A stretch of DNA of 64,000 bases, taken from NCBI GenBank assembly GCA_945876385.1, contig CAMCNU010000001.1, forward strand, positions 124,001 to 188,000, given 5' to 3'. Made by a program: the position numbers and the translations under genes. The notes under the pieces were generated by a model, which did not search any database, was not told the DNA's origin, and saw nothing but the letters and a program-made list of their open reading frames with translations. The first letter of the stretch is position 1. The number at the start of each line of letters is the position of its first letter. Source of the DNA: an uncultured Veillonellaceae bacterium (GTDB lineage: Bacteria > Bacillota > Negativicutes > Veillonellales > Negativicoccaceae). Positions 27,533 to 36,035 of this stretch are shown here, in pieces.

Positions 27533-28257
27533 CCGTCGTCGGACTCGGTCCGGGTCATGAGGAAGAATTGACTCCGCGTGCGTTGCATGCGATTGAAGCG
27601 GCGGAGTTTGTCGTGGGTTATCATACATATATGAGTCTGATTAAAGACCTGATTGCAGATAAAAAGCAGGTCGGAACCGGGATGAAGCAAGAAATCGAGC
27701 GTTGTGCCAAAGCGGTTGAATTGGCGTCGGAAGGAAACAATGTCGTGGTCGTGTCGTCCGGAGACCCCGGCGTATACGGTATGGCGGGATTGGTGCTGGA
27801 GCTGATCGGTAAGTTGCCGGAAGAAAAACGTCCGCAATCGGAGATTATTCCCGGCTTGACCGCGGCGAACACCTCGGCGGCCATTCTCGGGGCACCGCTG
27901 ATGCATGATTATGCGGTCATCAGCCTGAGTGATTTGCTGACGCCGTGGGAATTAATCAAAAAACGCGCCAAAATGGCAGCGGAAGGCGACTTCGTGATTG
28001 CCTTGTACAATCCTCGCAGCCGCGGTCGTGCGACACATCTGGATGAAATTTGTGACATTTTATTGGCGATCAAAGCACCGACGACACCGGCCGGTATTGT
28101 CCGCAAGGCGGGACGTAACGGAATGTCGTTTACGATTACGGATTTGGCACATCTGGCAGAGCAGGATGTCGACATGCAATCAACGGTCATTATCGGTAAC
28201 AGCCGTACCCGTGTCGAAAACGGACGGATGATTACACCCCGAGGATATGAATTGTGA
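27433..28257 (+). CDS. cbiH: Cobalt-precorrin-3 C17-methyltransferase CbiH
   Basis: The 274-residue methylase has AVVGLGPGHEEELTPRAL from about residue 34, then VVGYHTYMSLI, SSGDPGVYGMAGLVLEL and GLTAANTSAAILGAPL. It methylates C17 with ring contraction. The first 33 residues are a polar extension before the usual family start. The ATG at 27433 follows a strong site (AGGAGTGGGG), so the extension appears real. It makes a 100-base overlap with cbiG. Confidence 0.93.
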   Translation: MRNSSHITDGATETVAQQNEVSAKHDCRRRGTIAVVGLGPGHEEELTPRALHAIEAAEFVVGYHTYMSLIKDLIADKKQVGTGMKQEIERCAKAVELASEGNNVVVVSSGDPGVYGMAGLVLELIGKLPEEKRPQSEIIPGLTAANTSAAILGAPLMHDYAVISLSDLLTPWELIKKRAKMAAEGDFVIALYNPRSRGRATHLDEICDILLAIKAPTTPAGIVRKAGRNGMSFTITDLAHLAEQDVDMQSTVIIGNSRTRVENGRMITPRGYEL

Positions 28258-29036
28258 TTTGGGTCATTGCAGGAACTAAAGACGGCCGGGAACTTGCTTC
28301 ACGAGTCGCAGAGGAAGCGGGCAGTGAGCAGGTGGTGATTACGGTAGTCAGCAGTTACGGTAAGCTGTTGGCGCAGCAGGCCGGTGCGGATGTCATTGTC
28401 GGACGGTTGACGCAATCCGATATGGAAAGGATGATCGCGGACAAAGATATCCGTTTGGTTGTGGATGCCAGCCATCCCTATGCGGCGATTGTCTCGGAAA
28501 CTGCCCGCGCAGCCTGTCGGGCGGCCGGCGTACAATATGTACGGTATGAGCGCCCGGAGACGCCGCTGCCGCAGTATGCGAAATTGCATCATGTGGACGA
28601 TGAAGAATCCGCCGCACGGTTGGCCGGAGAGCTGGGAGAACGGATTTATTTGACGACGGGGTCCAAGACATTGGCGACGTTTTTGCAATCACCAGCGTTG
28701 CAGGGTAAAGAAGTCTGGAGCCGCGTATTACCGACGACAGAAGTGGTGCAATTGTGTGAAAATCTCGGATTGACACCGAAGTATATTGTCGGGATACAGG
28801 GACCGTTCAGCTATGAAATGAATCGTGCGATGTTTCATGACACCGAAGCGCAGGTCGTCGTCATGAAGAACAGCGGCTTGGTAGGCGGAACGGATACCAA
28901 GTTACAGGCGGCGATGGATGAAGAATTGGATATTATTGTGATTGATCGTCCGCCGACAGCAACGGAAGACTTTGTTAAAGTCGGTGCCATTGATGATGTA
29001 ATGAAGTATTGGAGGAAACATAATGGAGTACATTAA
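28254..29036 (+). CDS. cbiJ: Cobalt-precorrin-6A reductase CbiJ
   Basis: The 260-residue protein begins IWVIAGTKDGRELA and contains VVDASHPYAAIVSETARAAC, YVRYERPE, LTTGSKTLATF and MKNSGLVGGTDTK, all CbiJ/CobK features. It reduces the macrocycle with NAD(P)H. The start is GTG overlapping the cbiH stop (GTGA); no nearby ATG fits. The cbiC start lies 14 bases before its stop. Confidence 0.94.
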   Translation: MIWVIAGTKDGRELASRVAEEAGSEQVVITVVSSYGKLLAQQAGADVIVGRLTQSDMERMIADKDIRLVVDASHPYAAIVSETARAACRAAGVQYVRYERPETPLPQYAKLHHVDDEESAARLAGELGERIYLTTGSKTLATFLQSPALQGKEVWSRVLPTTEVVQLCENLGLTPKYIVGIQGPFSYEMNRAMFHDTEAQVVVMKNSGLVGGTDTKLQAAMDEELDIIVIDRPPTATEDFVKVGAIDDVMKYWRKHNGVH

Positions 29037-29682
29037 ACAGCCGAAACAAATCGAAGATAAAAGTATGGAATTGATTCGTCCGCATATTGCAGATTTGCAT
29101 TTGACGGAACAGGAAATCGCCGTTTATTCACGGACGATTCATGCATCGGGCGATGTCGAATACGGTCACTTGATTCGTACCGGTCTTAACGCGATTGAAG
29201 AAGGGTTGAAAGCGTTGGCGGCAGGGGCCAATATTTATTGCGACGTAGAGATGGTTCGTACGGGGATTAATAAAAAAGCTTTGGCAAAATTAGGCGGAGA
29301 AGTCTTTTGTCAGGTGTCGAGCCCGGAGGTAGCAGACTATGCCAAAGAACTCGGTATCACGCGGTCAATGGCGGCGATGCGGATGTTCGGCCAAAAACTT
29401 GACGGCAGTATTGTTGCCATCGGCAATGCACCGACCGCCTTGTTTGAAGTGTTGCGTATGACCGAAGAGGAAAACATCAAGCCGGCCTTGATTGTCGGAA
29501 TTCCGGTCGGTTTTGTCGGTGCGGCGGAATCGAAAGAAGAATTGGCCAAGCGGTCCAAAGTACCGTTTGTTACAGTGAAAGGAAATAAAGGCGGCAGTCC
29601 GATTGCCGCATCGGTCATTAACGCATTGCTGTATTTGCTGGTACAGCGCAGCGACATGCTGTACATTGAAGATAAGAAGTAA
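29023..29682 (+). CDS. cbiC: Cobalt-precorrin-8 methylmutase CbiC
   Basis: The 219-residue protein has the CbiC pattern: IHASGDVEYGHLIR with the histidine region near residue 40, CDVEMVRTGI, GNAPTALFEVL, a PVGFVGAAESKEEL segment and GNKGGSPIAASVINALL. It moves the C11 methyl to C12 to give cobyrinate. GGAGG precedes the ATG. It is the last ring-modifying gene of this run; cbiL, cbiA, cbiP and cbiB are not in the window. Confidence 0.95.
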   Translation: MEYIKQPKQIEDKSMELIRPHIADLHLTEQEIAVYSRTIHASGDVEYGHLIRTGLNAIEEGLKALAAGANIYCDVEMVRTGINKKALAKLGGEVFCQVSSPEVADYAKELGITRSMAAMRMFGQKLDGSIVAIGNAPTALFEVLRMTEEENIKPALIVGIPVGFVGAAESKEELAKRSKVPFVTVKGNKGGSPIAASVINALLYLLVQRSDMLYIEDKK

Positions 29683-29708
29683 GCCGAAATTTTCCTCAGG
29701 CGATAATC

Positions 29709-30722
29709 ATGCAGACACAGACAGAACGGCATTGTGATGCGGGCAGGCAAACGGCACGCCGTTGGTTGATTGTAGTCGTATTGAGTGTGTTGCTCACTGC
29801 AACCTTAATCGTAAGTTTGGTGTGGGGGTCGGTGACGATACCGTGGCGGACGATTGTCAATGCATTGTGGCATGACCATACCGGGGCGCAGGAAATGATT
29901 GTCTGGAATATCCGCTTCCCGCGCAACCTGATTGGCGCATTGGTCGGTGCCAATTTAGCGGTCGCAGGAGCGATTTTACAAGCGGTGATGAAAAATCCGC
30001 TTGCCGATCCGGGCATTATCGGCGTCTCCAGCGGCGCCGGTCTCGCCGGTGTCGTGATGTTGATTTTATATCCGGCGCACGAATATTGGGTGACACCGAT
30101 TGCGTTTTTAGGGGCGATGGGGGCGGCACTTTTTGTGTATGCGCTGGCCTGGAAAAACGGCATCCGACCGACCCGGATTATTTTGGCGGGGGTTGCGGTA
30201 AGCGCGTTCCTCGGGAGCGGTATTTCCGCCTTGCTGGTGTTTTACGGTGATCGTGTACAAGGCGCATTGCTATGGATGGTAGGCGGCTTGTCGGCCAGAA
30301 GTTGGCCGCAATTGATGACACTTTATCCGTATACGGCGCTGGGTATATTGCTGGCATTGTTCGGGGCTAAACAATTGAATGTGTTGGCGCTGGGCGATGA
30401 GACGGCGCGGAGCTTGGGGATGCCGGTTGAGCGGGTGCGGTTCGGGATGATGGCAGTGGCCTCCCTGATGGCGGCGGCGGCGGTCAGTATTGCCGGGCTA
30501 ATCGGGTTCGTCGGCCTGGTCGTCCCGCATATGGTACGATTGCTGATCGGTAGTGATTATCGGTTCTTGTTGCCGGCATCGGCACTGGGAGGCGCATTGA
30601 TTATGGTTCTGTCGGACACATTCGGTCGCGTCGCGTTCAGTCCGATAGAAATTCCCGTAGGGATTATTATGGCGTTCTTTGGTGCACCGTTCTTCTTGTA
30701 CTTGCTGAGGAGGAATCCATGA
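29709..30722 (+). CDS. FecCD/BtuC-family ABC transporter permease
   Basis: The 337-residue protein has about ten membrane segments and the FecCD signatures VWNIRFPRNLIGALVGA, NPLADPGIIGVSSGAGLAG, LGDETARSLGMP and GFVGLVVPHMVRLL. It would form the channel of a type II importer for cobalamin, haem or siderophores. Its place after the cbi genes favours a corrinoid. It overlaps the ATPase gene. No binding protein is adjacent; the lipoprotein at 33855-34781 is a possible partner. Confidence 0.88.
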   Translation: MQTQTERHCDAGRQTARRWLIVVVLSVLLTATLIVSLVWGSVTIPWRTIVNALWHDHTGAQEMIVWNIRFPRNLIGALVGANLAVAGAILQAVMKNPLADPGIIGVSSGAGLAGVVMLILYPAHEYWVTPIAFLGAMGAALFVYALAWKNGIRPTRIILAGVAVSAFLGSGISALLVFYGDRVQGALLWMVGGLSARSWPQLMTLYPYTALGILLALFGAKQLNVLALGDETARSLGMPVERVRFGMMAVASLMAAAAVSIAGLIGFVGLVVPHMVRLLIGSDYRFLLPASALGGALIMVLSDTFGRVAFSPIEIPVGIIMAFFGAPFFLYLLRRNP

Positions 30723-31510
30723 GTGCCGTTACGGTTGAGCATCTTAGCGTGGTGTTGGCGGAGAGAACGATTTTGCGTGATATTTCATTTACCGTCGGGC
30801 AAGGGGAGACCGTCAGCATATTGGGGGCAAATGGTTGCGGCAAGTCCACGTTACTGCGGAGCATATTAGGGCTGCAACCCATAGCGGCCGGCAATGTACG
30901 GATTGATGAGCGGCATATGACCGAGTATACGCCGGCGGAGTTGGCCCAAAAGGTAGCTTTTTTACCGCAATCGGCGGATATCGACGGAGATATGATTGTC
31001 GAAGAGTGGGTCGCTTGCGGTCGCTATCCGTACCAACGCTGGTGGAACGGTGTGAGCAATGCGGATCGTACGGTGATTCAGCGGGCATTGGAGCAGACGA
31101 ATATTGTTCACCTGCGGCACCGCTGGGTGACGTCTCTCTCGGGAGGCGAGCGGCAGCGAGCGAGAATCGCGATGGCGCTGGCCCAGGAGCCTGAGATTAT
31201 TATGCTGGATGAACCGACGACGTATTTGGATTTGGCGCATCAATTGGAAGTCATGGAACTGTTGCGGCGAATTAATGTCGAGGAGCAGGTCAGTGTCGTG
31301 ATGGTGTTGCATGATGTCAATCACGCGGCCAAATATTCCGATCGACTGTTGGTATTGGCAGATGCACAGGTGTTTGCTGACGGGGCGCCGCAGGAAATAC
31401 TGACGGCGGACTTGATGAAAGAAATATACGGCGTGGATGCGACGATAGAATGTCGGGACGGATATCCCTATTGTTTTATCCACGGTCTGACTGCGGCAGC
31501 AGCGAAGTAG
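30719..31510 (+). CDS. BtuD/FecE-family ABC transporter ATPase
   Basis: The 263-residue ATPase has Walker A GANGCGKST (about residue 36), FLPQSADI with the Q-loop, the signature LSGGERQRARIAMALAQ, Walker B IIMLDEPTTYLDL and the H-loop VLHDVNHAAKYSD. It energises the adjacent permease. GAGGAGG precedes the ATG. The TAG stop forms part of the first stem of the TPP riboswitch that follows. Confidence 0.9.
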   Translation: MSAVTVEHLSVVLAERTILRDISFTVGQGETVSILGANGCGKSTLLRSILGLQPIAAGNVRIDERHMTEYTPAELAQKVAFLPQSADIDGDMIVEEWVACGRYPYQRWWNGVSNADRTVIQRALEQTNIVHLRHRWVTSLSGGERQRARIAMALAQEPEIIMLDEPTTYLDLAHQLEVMELLRRINVEEQVSVVMVLHDVNHAAKYSDRLLVLADAQVFADGAPQEILTADLMKEIYGVDATIECRDGYPYCFIHGLTAAAAK

Positions 31511-31586
31511 TGCAGGGGAACGGAAACGTTGAGAAGACTTTGTCTGACCCTTTGAACTTGTCGGTTAATACCGGTGAAAGGAGCAC
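31510..31586 (+). promoter_or_regulatory. TPP (thiamine pyrophosphate) riboswitch aptamer
   Basis: The closing stem GTGC (31510-31513) pairs with GCAC (31583-31586). Between them lie CAGGGG, TTGAGA, ACCCTTTGAAC and a TTAATACCGG arm, then GAAAGGA, the conserved THI-element order. It directly abuts an intrinsic terminator and precedes thiD-thiM-thiE, so thiamine pyrophosphate should switch the operon off. Confidence 0.93.
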
Positions 31587-31611
31587 AGGCTCTCTTTCGA
31601 GAGCCTTTTTT
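31587..31611 (+). terminator. Terminator of the TPP riboswitch
   Basis: AGGCTCTC (31587-31594) pairs with GAGAGCCT (31599-31606) over a TTTC loop, followed by T residues. It starts at the base after the aptamer's closing stem. Confidence 0.9.
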
Positions 31612-31627
31612 GTTGAGGTGAGCGGGA

Positions 31628-32422
31628 ATGATGAAAAAAGTGTTGACGATTGCGGGTAGTGATTGTAGCGGCGGTGCAGGCATTCAAGCCGATCTGAAAA
31701 CGATGAGCGCGCTCGGCGTATTCGGGATGAGTGTCATTGTGTCCGTCGTAGCGGAAAATACGATGCGAGTCGCCGCGGTGGAGAATATGAGCGGTGAGAT
31801 GACACGTGCCCAAATGGCATGCATCTTTGAAGATATGGGGACCGATGCAGTCAAAATCGGAATGTTGGGAAGTGAAGAAATCATGCATGCGGTGGCAGAC
31901 GGTTTGCAGGCGTACGTGCCACGCCATATCGTATTCGACCCCGTAATGTATGCGAAAAACGGGTATCCGTTGATGCCGGAAGATACAATGCGCACACTCA
32001 TGAAAGAGGTAGTACCCCTGGCAGACGTGGTGACACCCAATATTCCGGAAGCGGAATTTTTGGCGCAATGTGCCATTCATAACGAAGATGATATGGTGCG
32101 GGCGGCAATGAAAATTGCGGCAACCGGTTGTCGTGCGGTTTTGGTCAAGGGGGGGCACCGAACGGATGAAGCGACGGATATACTATACGCCGGCGGAGAA
32201 GTGACGAGATTTACCGGTCGCCATATTGAGAGTAAAGATACCCACGGCACGGGATGCACGCTCTCGTCGGCCATTGCGTCTTACCTGGCGCTGGGAGAAG
32301 AGCTGGAGAGAGCCATTTCACTGGCGAAAGAGTATGTGACGGGGTGTATCGTACATGCGCCGGGAATCGGGAAAGGAAACGGTGCACTGCATCATTTTTG
32401 GCGGTGGTACGGCGATGAATAA
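31628..32422 (+). CDS. thiD: Hydroxymethylpyrimidine (phosphate) kinase ThiD
   Basis: The 264-residue ribokinase-family protein begins VLTIAGSDCSGGAGIQADLK and has the DPVMYAKNGYPL segment and a C-terminal DTHGTGCTLSSAIASYLALG with the catalytic region. It phosphorylates HMP and HMP-P for thiamine synthesis or salvage. A second ATG lies one codon on; GAGGTGAGCGGG is the ribosome site. The gene is controlled by the TPP riboswitch. Confidence 0.95.
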   Translation: MMKKVLTIAGSDCSGGAGIQADLKTMSALGVFGMSVIVSVVAENTMRVAAVENMSGEMTRAQMACIFEDMGTDAVKIGMLGSEEIMHAVADGLQAYVPRHIVFDPVMYAKNGYPLMPEDTMRTLMKEVVPLADVVTPNIPEAEFLAQCAIHNEDDMVRAAMKIAATGCRAVLVKGGHRTDEATDILYAGGEVTRFTGRHIESKDTHGTGCTLSSAIASYLALGEELERAISLAKEYVTGCIVHAPGIGKGNGALHHFWRWYGDE

Positions 32423-33164
32423 TCGACAACGGAATGCGCCGCTGATTCATTGTGTGACCTCACCCGTGACGATGAAGCTGGTAGCGGACGGGATTGTCGC
32501 CGTCGGGGGGCGACCGCTCATGAGCATGGAACCGGCCGAATTCGAGGAAGTGTATCGTATCGCACAGGCTTGCTACCTGAACTTGGGGATGACGACATCC
32601 GAGCGCTTTGCGGTGATGCAAGCGGCACAGAATGCTGCCTTGCAAGCAGGGGTCCCTATCGTGTTGGATGCGGTCGGGACGGCGTTGTCAGAAGTACGGA
32701 AAACGCGTGCCGACACGATCTTGGCGGCGGGCGTTTCCGTGTTGCACGGAAATGTGTCGGAAGTTGCGGCGTTGCTCGGCTTGCCTGCAGAGGGGCGGGG
32801 CGTAGATGCGGGGCGGATGAGCTATCCTCCGGCAGAGATTGCGCAACGGGCGTGTGAAACGTTCGGATGCATGACGGTCGTGAGCGGGGCTGTCGATGCG
32901 GTGGCTACGCAAGCGGCGACAGCCGTAGTGGAAGGCGGCAGTCCGCGCTTGGGGAATGCAGTCGGTATGGGCTGTCTACTCTCCGGATTGCTTGCGGTGG
33001 CGTTGACATACGAAAACCGGCAGGAGCGTGTGGTCGCAATGTGTGACTGGCTGAAACGAGCGGGCGAGGTCGCACAACAAAAAGATGTCGGTGAGGGCTA
33101 TTTTGCGGCGGAAGTGGTGTCAGTGTTGGGACGAATCTATCAGGCGGAGTGTGAACGTAAATGA
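32415..33164 (+). CDS. thiM: Hydroxyethylthiazole kinase ThiM
   Basis: The 249-residue protein has PLIHCVTSPVTMKLVADGI, a GGRPLMS segment, LDAVGTALSEVRK and GNAVGMGCLLSGLLAVA near the C-terminus, as in ThiM. It salvages the thiazole half of thiamine. The ATG at 32415 overlaps thiD by eight bases; the upstream in-frame ATG lies inside thiD and lacks homology. The common CVTN near the start reads CVTS here. Confidence 0.92.
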   Translation: MNNRQRNAPLIHCVTSPVTMKLVADGIVAVGGRPLMSMEPAEFEEVYRIAQACYLNLGMTTSERFAVMQAAQNAALQAGVPIVLDAVGTALSEVRKTRADTILAAGVSVLHGNVSEVAALLGLPAEGRGVDAGRMSYPPAEIAQRACETFGCMTVVSGAVDAVATQAATAVVEGGSPRLGNAVGMGCLLSGLLAVALTYENRQERVVAMCDWLKRAGEVAQQKDVGEGYFAAEVVSVLGRIYQAECERK

Positions 33165-33784
33165 CGTCATCACATATTTATTTATTGACGGCAGGCAAGG
33201 GGCAATGTGACAAGCAGGCGGAAGAACAGATGGAAAGCGCTTTGCGTAGGGGGCTGGCCTGGATTCAGTTGCGCGAAAAGTACATGAATCGGTCCGCATT
33301 ACACGATTGGGCGGTGGCGCTTATGCGTGTGGCGGCACGATACGGCACGGGGCTGATTATTAACGACGACGTAGAGCTGGCGGTACAAATCGGTGCGACC
33401 GGCGTACATGTCGGCCAGGACGATATGCCCTGTGCGCAGGTGCGTAAGTATCTTCCGCGAGGAGTCATCGGAGTGTCTTGTCATTCGGTGACGGAACTGT
33501 ACCGTGCCATGGACGAGGGAGCCGATTATGTCGGAGCGGGGGCCGTTTTTACAACGTCGACAAAAAAGGATGTCACTTCGCTGGCCATCGGAGAACTGCG
33601 AAACATGACCTCTGCGGCACGGATTCCTGTTTGGGCAATCGGCGGGATTACAGTACAGACAGCAAAGCAAATGGGGCGCTGCGGCGTGCAAGGATATGCG
33701 GTGTCGTCAGCGGTATGGAATGCAAAGGACCCCGGCCGGGCAGTACAAACATTGGAACAGATTTGGCAAGAAAACGAAAGATAA
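33161..33784 (+). CDS. thiE: Thiamine phosphate synthase ThiE
   Basis: The 207-residue TIM-barrel protein has WIQLREKYM, LIINDDVELAVQIGATGVHVGQDDM, GVSCHSVTELYRAMDEGADYVG and PVWAIGGITVQ, the ThiE pattern. It joins HMP-PP and thiazole phosphate. It overlaps thiM by four bases. With thiD and thiM it forms a salvage set; thiC and thiG are not in the window. Confidence 0.94.
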   Translation: MTSSHIYLLTAGKGQCDKQAEEQMESALRRGLAWIQLREKYMNRSALHDWAVALMRVAARYGTGLIINDDVELAVQIGATGVHVGQDDMPCAQVRKYLPRGVIGVSCHSVTELYRAMDEGADYVGAGAVFTTSTKKDVTSLAIGELRNMTSAARIPVWAIGGITVQTAKQMGRCGVQGYAVSSAVWNAKDPGRAVQTLEQIWQENER

Positions 33785-33796
33785 GCACATCAAAAT

Positions 33797-33850
33797 ACCG
33801 CAACGATATGACACGCTGGCAGGCAGTGTACATTCGTTGCGGTGTTTAAT
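33797..33850. terminator. Bidirectional terminator between thiE and the binding-protein gene
   Basis: ACCGCAACGA (33797-33806) pairs with TCGTTGCGGT (33834-33843). The region between contains a smaller ACAC/GTGT stem. T-rich sequence follows on plus and A-rich sequence flanks on the other side. The genes converge here. Confidence 0.65.
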
Positions 33851-33854
33851 ATGG

Positions 33855-34781
33855 CTACAATGAGTAGGCCCGTTCGAGCAGACCTTGCATGGCTTCGGGC
33901 GTATGGATGCCGGGGTTGAGCAGGTACAAGTCCGACGGCAGATAGAAGACACGACCGTCTTGTACGGCCTTGAGTGCATGCCATGCCGGATTGCTCGTCA
34001 TTTCCTGTGCCATACGGGCTTCGATTTGATCGGCTTTACCCATGGTCACGACGAAAATAATATCCGGATTGTCATTGGCCAGTGTTTCCAGACTGTACGG
34101 TACGGTTTTGGCTTGCGCGTGGCTGTCGAGATGCGCGGTAACGACATTTCGCATGCCCAATCGTTCGGTCATGGAGGCGGTAATCGCCAGCGGAGTCTCC
34201 GCGGTGACACTTTTACCGGTGGCGCGTAAGACGGCGATGCGAACAGGGGATAGCGTACGTGCGCGGGCCTCAATGGCTCGGATTTGTTCTTCATAGTGCT
34301 GAATGACTTCGTCCGCCCGCGCGGAGTGCCCGGTGACATCACCTAAAAAACGTAGCAACGGGACGTTGTCATCAATGCCTTCATAGTCAATCAGCGTATA
34401 CGGTAAATGGTTGGCCTCTAAGATGGAGGCCAATTTTTGGTTTTGCGACTGCAGGCCGATGACCAAGTCCGGCTGCAGGGAAATCAGTGTCTCGGCGTTG
34501 ATGGTGGAGACATGTCCGATTTGCGGCAACGTTTCCGCCGCCGGGGGAATCTCGCCGGTCGTAGTCGGACGGGCGACAGCTGTCCCGTCTACCGCGTACA
34601 GCATGCTGAGCAGCGATCCGGAGAGCGGGATGATTCGCTGCGGCGCAGCAGCCAGTGCCAGGGTCTGGTCTTTGTACGTGTAGGTGACGGTCGGCGACGC
34701 AGGAGCGGTCGTATCCGTGTGTCCGCAGGCACCTAACAGTGTGGCGGTTGCCAATAATAATGCGAGTGCAATTTTATTCAT
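33855..34781 (-). CDS. ABC transporter periplasmic binding lipoprotein (BtuF/FecB family)
   Basis: The 308-residue protein has a lipoprotein signal with lipobox LLGAC (cysteine near residue 19), then the type III binding-protein layout with APQRIIPLSGSLLSML, LISLQPDLVIGLQSQNQ, a long backbone helix (residues about 160-185) and a C-terminal HTPEAMQGLLERA. The ligand could be a corrinoid, haem or siderophore. The ATG at 34781 has CAGGAG upstream. It follows cbiK across a terminator-like hairpin and could serve the permease and ATPase at 29.7-31.5 kb. Confidence 0.85.
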   Translation of the reverse strand: MNKIALALLLATATLLGACGHTDTTAPASPTVTYTYKDQTLALAAAPQRIIPLSGSLLSMLYAVDGTAVARPTTTGEIPPAAETLPQIGHVSTINAETLISLQPDLVIGLQSQNQKLASILEANHLPYTLIDYEGIDDNVPLLRFLGDVTGHSARADEVIQHYEEQIRAIEARARTLSPVRIAVLRATGKSVTAETPLAITASMTERLGMRNVVTAHLDSHAQAKTVPYSLETLANDNPDIIFVVTMGKADQIEARMAQEMTSNPAWHALKAVQDGRVFYLPSDLYLLNPGIHTPEAMQGLLERAYSL

Positions 34782-34794
34782 GATAGACTCCTGT

Positions 34795-34830
34795 AAAAAT
34801 ATTACGCCCCACACAAAGGCGGGGCGTAAT
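34795..34830 (-). terminator. Terminator or attenuator between cbiK and the binding-protein gene
   Basis: A perfect 10-bp stem ATTACGCCCC/GGGGCGTAAT (34801-34810 with 34821-34830) is followed on the minus strand by a T-run (34795-34800). Confidence 0.8.
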
Positions 34831-34846
34831 ACGTCAGCGCAAGATT

Positions 34847-35884
34847 TTATTTTTTCATGTGCTTGGGGGTGTACGGTACGACCGCTTTACCGTTGTCCAA
34901 TGCATCGACGGCTTCTTTCGCGCGTTCCACGAAAATATCTTGGATGGCTTCGTTTTCACCGAGACCGTGCAGGTATGCTTTGACACCAAAGCCTTCTCCT
35001 TCGAGGATGGTCTTGTGGCTGTCTTCTTCATCGCCTGCCATGTCATTATTGGCGTGGTCGCCGGCGACCATCATCATCGGCATCAGCGTTACGTTTTTGA
35101 TGCCGTTGGCTTTCAGCTGGGGAATGACGTCTTCCAAATGCGGACGGCCTTCGACCGAATAGATGAAGACATTTTTCAGACCCATGGAATCAATACGGTC
35201 TTGGATGACCGCGTAGTAAGCGTTGGCCGGATGCGGCGTGCCGTGTGCCATGAAGAGCACCGCTTCGTCGGCTTTCATCGATTTCGGCAATTGCTGTTTC
35301 AGCGCATTGACAAAATCGGCAACTTGGTCGGGTTGCCCTTCTTGACCCATGTAGTACATCGCCGGCGTACCGACAGTCATCTTTTTGAAATCACGTTGCG
35401 TCAATTGTGTGACCAAACGATTGTAGGTGTATTCGATACCCGGTACAATGTTCAAGTTTACCGTCGCAATGCGGGTATAGCCGTCTTTTTTGAGTTGTGC
35501 CAGTGCTTCTTCCGGCGTCAGGTAGGTAATACCTTCGTTCGCCTTGATGCGATCGATGATGATATGACTGGTAAATGCCACGCGCACTTCTTTGTCGGGG
35601 AACGCGTGCTTAATCTTGGAAACTACCCGGTCGATGGTTTTCGCACGGGTATCTTTGAATGTCGTCCCGAAACTCATGACCAAGATAGCGTCTTTATTCG
35701 GTAAGTTTTGCAGCGCGGTGTTTTCACGCACGCGAACGCCGACTGCAGAGGCGCCCAAGAGGGCTTTCGTCGGGTTTTGCACTTCGTCGCTCAATTCATA
35801 TGCCTGAATGTTTCCGCCGCCGATAGCGCAAAATGCGAATGCACAAGTGCTGGCAACTAAAATCCGTTTCAATGTCTGATTCAT
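34847..35884 (-). CDS. cbiK: Exported sirohydrochlorin cobaltochelatase, CbiK family
   Basis: The 345-residue protein has a clear N-terminal signal peptide (basic start, hydrophobic core, NIQA-YE cleavage-like site near residue 28) before the chelatase domain. The metal and acid-base residues of CbiK are visible: His214 in FMAHGTPH, Glu245 in YSVEGRP and His277 in VAGDHANND, with spacing like that of Salmonella CbiK. CbiK inserts cobalt into sirohydrochlorin, the entry step of the anaerobic pathway. An exported form is known in Desulfovibrio (CbiK-P). The gene has its own promoter and a long leader, and is transcribed away from the methylmalonyl-CoA mutase region. Confidence 0.92.
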   Translation of the reverse strand: MNQTLKRILVASTCAFAFCAIGGGNIQAYELSDEVQNPTKALLGASAVGVRVRENTALQNLPNKDAILVMSFGTTFKDTRAKTIDRVVSKIKHAFPDKEVRVAFTSHIIIDRIKANEGITYLTPEEALAQLKKDGYTRIATVNLNIVPGIEYTYNRLVTQLTQRDFKKMTVGTPAMYYMGQEGQPDQVADFVNALKQQLPKSMKADEAVLFMAHGTPHPANAYYAVIQDRIDSMGLKNVFIYSVEGRPHLEDVIPQLKANGIKNVTLMPMMMVAGDHANNDMAGDEEDSHKTILEGEGFGVKAYLHGLGENEAIQDIFVERAKEAVDALDNGKAVVPYTPKHMKK

Positions 35885-35954
35885 GATATCTACTCTCCTT
35901 TGAATGATGTACCATTCTGTTACGTGAGCAGGGAATCATCTTCACCTCCCGTTC

Positions 35955-35984
35955 GTCATTTGAGCTTCCCCAATCTCAAATGAC
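35955..35984 (-). promoter_or_regulatory. Stem-loop in the cbiK leader
   Basis: GTCATTTGAG (35955-35964) and CTCAAATGAC (35975-35984) form a perfect 10-bp inverted repeat around a 10-base loop. It lies in the 5' untranslated region if transcription starts near 36000. No T-run follows and no B12 box is present, so the role (protein operator, RNA stability or unknown switch) is open. Confidence 0.55.
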
Positions 35985-36006
35985 TACGTTTTCATGGATT
36001 AGTTTT

Positions 36007-36035
36007 ATAATAGACACAATTTGAGTATTTGTCAA
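36007..36035 (-). promoter_or_regulatory. Strong sigma70-type promoter for cbiK
   Basis: On the minus strand a consensus TTGACA (36030-36035) and TATTAT (36007-36012) are separated by 17 bases. The resulting leader to the cbiK ATG would be about 115 bases. Confidence 0.85.

Noticed and set aside
34859-35704. Open frame of 281 codons on the plus strand opposite cbiK
   Set aside because: CbiK has its catalytic residues and signal peptide; the plus-strand frame looks like a shadow.
35885-36000. A cobalamin, fluoride or tetrahydrofolate riboswitch in the cbiK leader
   Set aside because: The B12 box and GCCACTG core are missing, and the faint likeness to a folate-type GATGATTC segment is not backed by the rest of the fold.
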